Origin: Bacillota bacterium
GTDB taxonomy: Bacteria > Bacillota > Clostridia > Lachnospirales > WQUN01
NCBI GenBank assembly: GCA_009782085.1
Contig: WQUN01000153.1
Span: 1-11,333 of the forward strand
Direction of reading: 5' to 3'
DNA: 11,333 bases
Made by a program: the position numbers and the translations under genes. Positions 6,464-11,333 of the stretch are shown piece by piece; the first letter of the stretch is position 1; the number at the start of each line of letters is the position of its first letter. The notes beneath the pieces are model-generated. The model was not told where the DNA came from. It did no database searches and was given only the letters and a program-made list of their open reading frames with translations.

Positions 6464-6481
6464 TGAAAACAGAGGTGCGCA

Positions 6482-6898
6482 ATGAAAAAGAACTCGAGAA
6501 TTGACAGGATAGACGACGAGCTTAAGCGGGAAATATCCGAAATAATCCGCTCCGATCTGAAAGACCCGCGCGTCGGCGCGGTCGTCAGCGTCCTGCGGGC
6601 CGACATGACGGCGGATTTCAAGTATTGCAAGGTATACGTGAGCATCCTCGGAGACGGGAAGGCCAAAAAGGAGACGATGGACGCGCTGAAAAGCGCGTCC
6701 GGTTTCGTGCGGAAGCTCCTGGCGGAGCGCGTGAACCTGCGCCTGACGCCGGAGCTGGCGTTCATCCTGGACGACTCGATGGAATACGGCTTCAGGATGA
6801 ACAGGCTGATCGACGAAGTGGCGCGGAATGCCGGCGAGCGGCATTCCGAGATAACAGATAAAAATCCTGTTTTGCTGAGTGTTGTTAGAAAGCCTTGA
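6482..6898 (+). CDS. rbfA: Ribosome-binding factor A (RbfA)
   Basis: RbfA binds the maturing 30S subunit and is needed for processing of the 16S rRNA 5' end and for cold adaptation in other bacteria. The product has 138 residues, slightly longer than the usual 115-130. The single KH-type domain shows RIDRIDDELKREISEIIR at 6-23, LKDPRVGAVVSVLRADMTADF, YCKVYVSILGD and VNLRLTPELAFILDDSMEYG. The last 20 or so residues are a non-conserved tail. ATG 6482 is preceded by AGAGGTG at 6471-6477, and the gap after the infB stop is 18 bases, so it belongs to the same transcript. No terminator is evident after it. Confidence 0.96.
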   Translation: MKKNSRIDRIDDELKREISEIIRSDLKDPRVGAVVSVLRADMTADFKYCKVYVSILGDGKAKKETMDALKSASGFVRKLLAERVNLRLTPELAFILDDSMEYGFRMNRLIDEVARNAGERHSEITDKNPVLLSVVRKP

Positions 6899-7155
6899 AT
6901 ATTAGCGGATTCTTTGTTCAAAAAATATCGTTTTTACAAATTTATAAACCGAGTTTCAGGTTATATTCTAGAACAAATGGCTTAAACTCAAGGTTTTATA
7001 AAGATAAAGCAACATTCTGCAAATCAGGATTAACAGATAAAAGGTAACAAAGCAAACTGAATTCCACTGTAGGGCGGGGGCTTGCCCCCGCCGCAACCCG
7101 GCCGTTTGGGCAATTTCTGCAATGTTAAAGGTTTTTCTGAATCGAGGCATATACG
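6899..7155. other. AT-rich intergenic gap between rbfA and nrnA
   Basis: This 257-bp stretch is the only sizeable break in the operon. Row 6901-6960 has 17 G+C of 60, against 44 of 60 in infB row 5581-5640. No open reading frame of interest and no convincing promoter were found. It ends in the GC-rich hairpin at 7069-7092 and about 60 bp of leader. GAGG at 7144-7147 serves nrnA. Confidence 0.7.
7069..7092. repeat. REP-like GC hairpin (GTAGGGCGGGGG type)
   Basis: GGCGGGGG (7073-7080) pairs perfectly with CCCCCGCC (7085-7092) around CTTG. It is preceded by GTAG, so the whole begins GTAGGGCG, as the larger dispersed element at the window ends does. No T run follows in either direction, so it is a poor intrinsic terminator. 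I recall short hairpins of this type scattered between genes in Clostridia; that is memory, not a search result. Confidence 0.65.
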
Positions 7156-8115
7156 ATGAACGATCAAATCCCCGACATCCGCCGCCTGATGCGCGAGAAA
7201 AACACCTTTTCAGTGGCCGGCCACGTCAACCCCGACGGCGACGGCGTGGGCTCCTGCCTGGCTCTCGGCATGACTTTGGCCGCGCTCGGCAAGGACGTGA
7301 AGGTGCTGCTCGAGGAATACAACCAAAAATTCGACGTCATCCCCGGCAAAAATCTTCTTTACAAAGGCGACTGGGCGCAGCTTCGGCCGGAGGCGTTTTT
7401 CTGCATGGACTGCGGCGCGGCCGACAGGCTCGGCGCGGCGCGGGCTGTTCTCAAAAATGCCGGCGCGACGGTCTGCGTCGACCACCACACCGGCGGGACG
7501 CTGTCCGCAGATTACAGTCTGATCGATCCGCAGGCGTCCTCCACGTGCGAGTTGGTCTATGAGCTTCTCGCGCCCGGGTTCGGGCTGTCCTTCGACGCCG
7601 CACGAGCCCTGTACGCGGGCATCGTCGACGACACGGGCGGCTTCCGCCACGGCTGCACGGGCAAAAGGACGCACCTTATCGCGGCGGAGCTGGTAGACAA
7701 AAACATCCCGTTCACGGACATATATAACGAGCTGATGGAGCGGCACTCGCCTACGGAGGCCTTCGTTTTCGGGGAGGCCCTGCGCCGGACGCGGCTGCTG
7801 GCCGGCGGTAAGATAGCGCTCGCCGTCCTTTCGGCGGGAGATATGGCGCAATACGGGGCGACCGGCCAAGACATGGGCGGGATCGCGGAGTATCTGCTGA
7901 ACATCCGGGGCGTGGAGATTTCCGCGCTTGTATACGAAAAAAGCCCCGGCAACGCCAAGGCCAGCCTGCGCTCGAAGGACGCGGACGTGGCCGCCGTCTG
8001 CCGGGGCTTCGGCGGCGGCGGGCACGTGCACGCTGCGGGGTGCTCCTTCGAGGGGGAGCTTGCCGACGCGGCCGGGAAAATCGCCGTGGAGACGGAGAGG
8101 CTGATTCATGGCTGA
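7156..8115 (+). CDS. nrnA: DHH/DHHA1 phosphoesterase, NrnA-type oligoribonuclease / pAp phosphatase
   Basis: NrnA-type enzymes degrade very short RNA (nanoRNA) and dephosphorylate 3'-phosphoadenosine 5'-phosphate in the cytoplasm. The product has 319 residues, normal for the family. The DHH domain shows HVNPDGDGVGS with H23, D27 and D29, D85 in CMDCG, the name motif DHH at 109-111, and D159 in DDTGGF, all expected metal ligands. The DHHA1 domain ends with GGGGHVHAAG (286-295), the substrate-binding glycine motif. ATG 7156 has GAGG eight bases upstream. It overlaps truB by 8 bases, so the two are probably translationally coupled, while the AT-rich gap separates it from rbfA. A cyclic-di-nucleotide linear-product role is also possible in this family; sequence alone cannot decide. 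Confidence 0.93.
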   Translation: MNDQIPDIRRLMREKNTFSVAGHVNPDGDGVGSCLALGMTLAALGKDVKVLLEEYNQKFDVIPGKNLLYKGDWAQLRPEAFFCMDCGAADRLGAARAVLKNAGATVCVDHHTGGTLSADYSLIDPQASSTCELVYELLAPGFGLSFDAARALYAGIVDDTGGFRHGCTGKRTHLIAAELVDKNIPFTDIYNELMERHSPTEAFVFGEALRRTRLLAGGKIALAVLSAGDMAQYGATGQDMGGIAEYLLNIRGVEISALVYEKSPGNAKASLRSKDADVAAVCRGFGGGGHVHAAGCSFEGELADAAGKIAVETERLIHG

Positions 8116-9028
8116 CAAGGACATTTCCGGCGTCGTCAATCTCGTAAAAGACCGCGGCTTCACTTCCCACGACGCCGTGGCGGCTGTCCGCAAAATTTTC
8201 GGCGGCGTCAAGGCCGGGCACGCCGGCACCCTCGACCCGGAAGCGGAGGGCGTGCTGCCCGTCTGTCTCGGGAAGGCCACGAAGATCGCGGACTATATCG
8301 GCGGAGAGAGCAAGAGCTACAGGGGAGTGCTCGTCCTGGGCAAGACGACTGACACGCAGGATTTGACGGGCGGCGTGCTCAGCGAACGCGGATTCGCCTG
8401 GGACTCGCGGGCCGTGGAGAAGGCCGTCCGCTCGTTTGAGGGGGAGATCTGCCAGATACCGCCGATGTACTCCGCCGTGAAGGTGAACGGCCAAAAGCTC
8501 TACCAAATGGCGCGGCGCGGCCTCGAAATCGAGCGGGAAGCCCGGAGAGTCACGATTTATCGGATCGGGGTCGTAAGCGAAGACCCGGAAACCAATACGG
8601 CAGTCATAGACGTCGATTGCTCCAGGGGGACGTATATACGGACGCTGTTCGCGGACATCGGCGAAAGGCTCGGCTGCGGCGGGTGCATGGGAGCGCTCAC
8701 CCGGACGAGCGTCGGCGCGTATCGCATAGAGGACGGGGTGACGGTGGGGCGGCTGCGGGAAATGGCCGGAAGCGGGGGCCTCGACGCGGTTGTGCAGCCC
8801 GTTGAGAGCGCCTTGCCATACCCGCCGGTTGACGTTTTGCAGGAAGCCGAAAAAAAACTCCGAAACGGGAACCCGATACCAACGGCGGCGTGCGATATGA
8901 AGGGATTTGAGGCGGTCCCCGGCCGGGTCTTTCTTGTCCGCGCGGACGGACGGACTGCCGGGATTTTTGAGGTCTGCGGCGGCGAAAGCGGCGGGTTTAC
9001 GCTGAAACCCAGGGTGATGCTGTTATGA
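8108..9028 (+). CDS. truB: tRNA pseudouridine(55) synthase TruB
   Basis: TruB isomerises U55 to pseudouridine in the T-loop of most tRNAs and also acts as a tRNA chaperone. The product has 306 residues, typical in length. GHAGTLDPEAEGVLPV (37-52) contains the catalytic Asp43. Y71 in the KSYRG motif, DTQD (82-85), PPMYSAVKVNGQKLY and CSRGTYIRTLFADIG are all present, and a C-terminal PUA-like region follows. The N-terminal KPxGxTS pattern reads KDRGFTS (14-20), so the Pro is replaced by Asp. GGAGAGG at 8095-8101, inside nrnA, provides the ribosome site. The stop overlaps the ribF start in an ATGA. Confidence 0.96.
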   Translation: MADKDISGVVNLVKDRGFTSHDAVAAVRKIFGGVKAGHAGTLDPEAEGVLPVCLGKATKIADYIGGESKSYRGVLVLGKTTDTQDLTGGVLSERGFAWDSRAVEKAVRSFEGEICQIPPMYSAVKVNGQKLYQMARRGLEIEREARRVTIYRIGVVSEDPETNTAVIDVDCSRGTYIRTLFADIGERLGCGGCMGALTRTSVGAYRIEDGVTVGRLREMAGSGGLDAVVQPVESALPYPPVDVLQEAEKKLRNGNPIPTAACDMKGFEAVPGRVFLVRADGRTAGIFEVCGGESGGFTLKPRVMLL

Positions 9029-9942
9029 TCGTAAAAACCGTAAATGAAACCGCGGGAACGGACGCGACCGCGCTGACGATCGGTAAATTTGAGAGCCTGC
9101 ACGCCGGGCACCGGAAGCTGATAAGTTCGGTCGTAGCATATGCCGGCGCGAACGGGCTTATTCCCGCGGTTTTGTCGTTCGAGCCAAACCCCGTCCGGGT
9201 ACTTGCAGACCCGGACTATCAGACGGTGCTGACCGTCGGGGAAAAGGTTCCGGTTTATGAAAAGCTGGGCCTCCGGATGCTGATAAACCTGCATTTTGAC
9301 CGACAGACGGCCGCCATGCCGCCGGAGGATTTTCTCGGGATGGTTTTCGGGAAACTGAATTGCCGGTTCCTGGCCGTCGGCGAGCGTTTCCGCTTCGGCG
9401 CGGGCGGGGCAGGGGACGCGCGGCTTCTCGAACGGGAGGGCGCGCGCCGCGGCGCAAAGGTGATCGTCCTGCCCAACGAGACGGCGGACGGCCTCGAAAT
9501 CAGCACCACATCCGTCAGGGAGGCCTTGGCTGCCGGAGACTTTCCCATGGCCGAAAAATTGCTCGGCTTCCCGTACTTCGTGAGCGGAGAGGTCGTTTCC
9601 GGCCTGAAACTCGGGCGGCTGCTGGGCTTCCCGACGCTGAACCTCACGCCGCCGGAGGACAAGCTCCTTCCGGCCGCGGGGGTGTTTCTGACAAAAACGC
9701 GGCTTGCCGCCGGGATTTTCGACGGAGTGACCAACGTCGGGACAAAGCGTCTCGGCGCGGGAACCGTCCGCTGCGTGGAGACACATCTGTTCGATTTCAA
9801 CGGGGACGCCTACGGGCAGAGGGCGGAGGTGGATTTTTACGCGCGGCTGAGGGACGAGATCAGCTTTGGCTCGGTGGAGGGGCTGAGGGAGCAGATAGGC
9901 AGAGACGCGGAGACGGCGAGAAGGATGCTGCGGTCCCCTTAA
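9025..9942 (+). CDS. ribF: Bifunctional riboflavin kinase / FAD synthetase RibF
   Basis: RibF phosphorylates riboflavin to FMN and adenylates FMN to FAD. The product has 305 residues, the usual length. The N-terminal nucleotidyltransferase module shows HAGH (26-29) and ISTTSVRE (159-166). The C-terminal kinase module shows GRLLGFPTLN (197-206) and VETHLFDF (251-258) with the likely catalytic Glu252. Several normally strict positions differ: GxFDGxHxGH reads GKFESLHAGH, VGxDFRFG reads VGERFRFG with R121, and the GxxPT loop reads GTKRLGAGT. Function is probably kept, but one activity could be altered. ATG 9025 overlaps the truB stop by four bases. Its TAA lies in the TTAA that also forms the stop of the convergent glycosyltransferase gene. 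Confidence 0.93.
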   Translation: MIVKTVNETAGTDATALTIGKFESLHAGHRKLISSVVAYAGANGLIPAVLSFEPNPVRVLADPDYQTVLTVGEKVPVYEKLGLRMLINLHFDRQTAAMPPEDFLGMVFGKLNCRFLAVGERFRFGAGGAGDARLLEREGARRGAKVIVLPNETADGLEISTTSVREALAAGDFPMAEKLLGFPYFVSGEVVSGLKLGRLLGFPTLNLTPPEDKLLPAAGVFLTKTRLAAGIFDGVTNVGTKRLGAGTVRCVETHLFDFNGDAYGQRAEVDFYARLRDEISFGSVEGLREQIGRDAETARRMLRSP

Positions 9943-11096
9943 GGAGCATTAACAAACTGTTTTTCGCAGGGCTGCCCCAATAACTTCTCGATCCGATCCA
10001 CTACGTCGTCAAGGGAGGATTCCTTTTCGAACAAACCTTGTATTGCCGCGCACCGACGCCGTATTTGTTCGTCTTCGTATACCTCTTTGACGGTTTCGTA
10101 TAACTGTCTGCCGTTTCTGGGGAACGAACGCGCCCTTTTCCCGATACCAAGGCTTACGATTCTTTCCGCGTTGGATATCTGGTCGTTCATCAGCGGCATC
10201 GCGACCATCGGCACGCCGAACCTCATCGCCTCATTCACGCTGTTCATTCCGCAATGCGTCAGGAAAACGTCGGCATGACGCAATACTTCGACCTGCGGCA
10301 CATAGGAATAGGCGTATATATTCCCGGGGATCTTTCCAAGCTCTTCAGGGCAAACTTTGCCCGTATTAAGTATGACCGACACGTCTTTGCCGCCAAAGGC
10401 GCGGACGCATTCCGCGTAAAACCGTTTATTGCTGAGAAGACTCCCCAGCGAAATATAAACGATCGGCGGTTTCATTGCCTCATACGGGATTTCCCGCGTT
10501 ACCGACACGCTTTCGCTCATCGGAACGGTAAACATATATTCCTCGCCGAAAGTATCCCTCTCCGATTGAAATATCTGCGGAACGTACACGACGTTTAACG
10601 GCGGTTTGTCGTACAAAATCGCCGCCCCAAGCGACCCGTTCTTCAGCCCCATGTATTTTGCGTTCTTTGTCCCCATCACGCTGAAATCAATAAGAACGGA
10701 CGCCAGCTTTCTTCTTAAGGTTGTATGGGGGAGCATTTTCACATTCAGCGCCTGCTGGGAAAACTGGCGCACGCACGGGATCCCGCGTTTTTCGGCGATT
10801 CTGATGCCCGGATAAAAAAACATTTCGTAAATCAGCAAATCATACTTCCGTTCCAGGTTCACCCCGGTATCAAAGGCCGCCCGGAAAATCCCGGTCCTTT
10901 TCTGCCTCTCGGTCGGCGCGGCCGGAAAGTTTTCATACGGAATGAACTCCGCGCCCGTGCTTTCGATCTTGCTCCTGTATTCCTCCGCGTTTATGTAAGA
11001 AACTTTGTGTCCCCTTCTCACCAGAGCTTCCGTCAGGGGAAGCGTCGGATTGGTGTGGCCCGCCAAAGGCAGATTTATCATGAGTATATCAGCCAT
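9939..11096 (-). CDS. GT1-family (macrolide/MGT-type) glycosyltransferase
   Basis: This is a GT-B-fold, nucleotide-sugar-dependent glycosyltransferase resembling the MGT/YjiC group that glycosylates macrolides, flavonoids or other small hydrophobic acceptors. The product has 385 residues, a normal length. The N-terminal acceptor domain has GHTNPTLPL with His14 in the expected catalytic-base position. The C-terminal donor domain has ISLGS (215-219), YVPQVEVLRHADVFLTHCG (265-283) with MNSVNEA, and MPLMNDQ (300-306). HGG of the family reads HCG here. No signal peptide or membrane segment is evident. AAAGGA at 11105-11110 sits eight bases before the ATG. Base composition is lower in G+C than the operon (26 and 32 of 60 in rows 10681 and 10381), consistent with separate acquisition. 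Acceptor and sugar cannot be told from sequence. Confidence 0.9.
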   Translation of the reverse strand: MADILMINLPLAGHTNPTLPLTEALVRRGHKVSYINAEEYRSKIESTGAEFIPYENFPAAPTERQKRTGIFRAAFDTGVNLERKYDLLIYEMFFYPGIRIAEKRGIPCVRQFSQQALNVKMLPHTTLRRKLASVLIDFSVMGTKNAKYMGLKNGSLGAAILYDKPPLNVVYVPQIFQSERDTFGEEYMFTVPMSESVSVTREIPYEAMKPPIVYISLGSLLSNKRFYAECVRAFGGKDVSVILNTGKVCPEELGKIPGNIYAYSYVPQVEVLRHADVFLTHCGMNSVNEAMRFGVPMVAMPLMNDQISNAERIVSLGIGKRARSFPRNGRQLYETVKEVYEDEQIRRRCAAIQGLFEKESSLDDVVDRIEKLLGQPCEKQFVNAP

Positions 11097-11272
11097 ATGA
11101 TTTGTCCTTTCGATAATGGGATTAATGGGGTCTGTGTACGGAGATCACGGTGTGTATTCTATTTCGCCTTTGTGAATTTTTTATGTCGTTCCTGTTAATA
11201 TTTGGTTGCAAATGGGAAATCGTGTAAAAAAGGCCACGACAAACGCATGAACATACAAATTGCACAACGAAT
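11097..11272 (-). other. Upstream region of the glycosyltransferase gene
   Basis: The 176 bp between the start of the minus-strand gene and the terminal repeat must hold its promoter. The Shine-Dalgarno AAAGGA reads on the minus strand at 11105-11110. A minus-strand TTGCAA at 11206-11211 could be a -35 box, but no well-spaced -10 accompanies it. I see no operator palindrome. Confidence 0.5.
11235..11248 (+). repeat. 14-bp motif shared with the flank of repeat copy 1
   Basis: CACGACAAACGCAT here is the exact reverse complement of 134-147. It lies 24 bases before the GTAGGG end of repeat copy 2. Confidence 0.5.
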
Positions 11273-11333
11273 GTAGGGCGCGCCGACCCCGGCGCGCCGA
11301 GCTTGCAACAATATTCATTGCAAATAGTGCCAA
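11273..11333. repeat. Dispersed GC-rich inverted-repeat element, copy 2 (cut by window end)
   Basis: From 11275 to the window end, 57 of 59 bases match positions 1-59, in the same orientation. The two differences align with positions 26 (G to A) and 53 (C to T). GGCGCGCC octamers lie at 11277-11284 and 11291-11298, and the TTGCAA pair at 11303-11308 and 11318-11323. The element begins GTAGGG at 11273. The right arm should lie just past the window end. Confidence 0.88.

Noticed and set aside
4175..6844. An 889-residue open frame on the minus strand opposite infB
   Set aside because: It is antisense to the conserved IF-2 GTPase domains, has no recognisable domain, is dominated by Arg/His/Leu/Asp/Val as expected from GC-rich antisense codons, and has no ribosome site. 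It is a shadow frame.
6851..7041. 12-bp direct repeat TAACAGATAAAA at 6851-6862 and 7030-7041
   Set aside because: It is A/T-rich and short, with no conserved extension. It could be a trace of a small duplication, but chance cannot be excluded in this AT-rich stretch.
7069..7092. GC hairpin as an intrinsic terminator after rbfA
   Set aside because: No U-rich tract follows the stem on either strand, and it lies 170 bp past the rbfA stop.
1..11333. The two end repeats as borders of a composite transposon carrying the operon
   Set aside because: The enclosed genes are core, vertically inherited functions, no transposase is present, and the copies look like small dispersed elements placed independently.

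Overview
The window carries the conserved translation/transcription-factor operon of a high-GC Bacillota, most likely a Clostridia (Oscillospirales-like) lineage. The clues are the gene order rimP-nusA-rnpM(ylxR)-ylxQ-infB-rbfA-nrnA-truB-ribF, the presence of YlxR and YlxQ, a short NusA without C-terminal acidic repeats, an NrnA-type DHH phosphoesterase, and GTAGGGCG-type dispersed hairpins of the kind I recall from gut Clostridia. The lineage is inferred from layout and protein features, not from a search.

Layout: a GC-rich inverted-repeat element opens the window (1-96). It is followed by a promoter-like region and a 12-bp perfect leader hairpin (263-292) ahead of rimP. Six genes then run tightly packed on the + strand: rimP, nusA, rnpM, ylxQ, infB and rbfA (365-6898), several with overlapping stop and start codons. 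A 257-bp gap follows. It is mostly AT-rich and ends in a second, smaller GC hairpin (7069-7092). It separates nrnA, truB and ribF (7156-9942), which overlap one another. A macrolide-type GT1 glycosyltransferase lies on the minus strand, tail to tail with ribF and sharing the TTAA that forms both stop codons. The window closes with a second, partial copy of the opening repeat (11273-11333, 57 of 59 comparable bases identical).

Functionally the operon links ribosome maturation (RimP, RbfA), transcription elongation and termination (NusA), RNase P modulation (RnpM), a probable K-turn RNA-binding protein (YlxQ), initiation (IF2), short-RNA and pAp turnover (NrnA), tRNA pseudouridylation (TruB) and flavin cofactor synthesis (RibF). 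The rpsO-pnp pair that often follows ribF in Bacillota is not here; the glycosyltransferase occupies that place and looks like an accessory gene.

The most unusual items are: (i) the IF2 of 1272 residues, with a linker of about 630 residues built from three in-frame tandem arrays (6-, 8- and 9-13-residue periods) plus Gly/Arg-rich tracts; (ii) a Met in place of the Lys of the IF2 G4 NKxD motif; (iii) the dispersed element made of paired GGCGCGCC octamers; and (iv) a 14-bp motif that recurs in inverted orientation beside both copies of that element. I found no CRISPR array, RNA gene, prophage or transposase. Nothing here clearly amounts to an undescribed multi-gene system.
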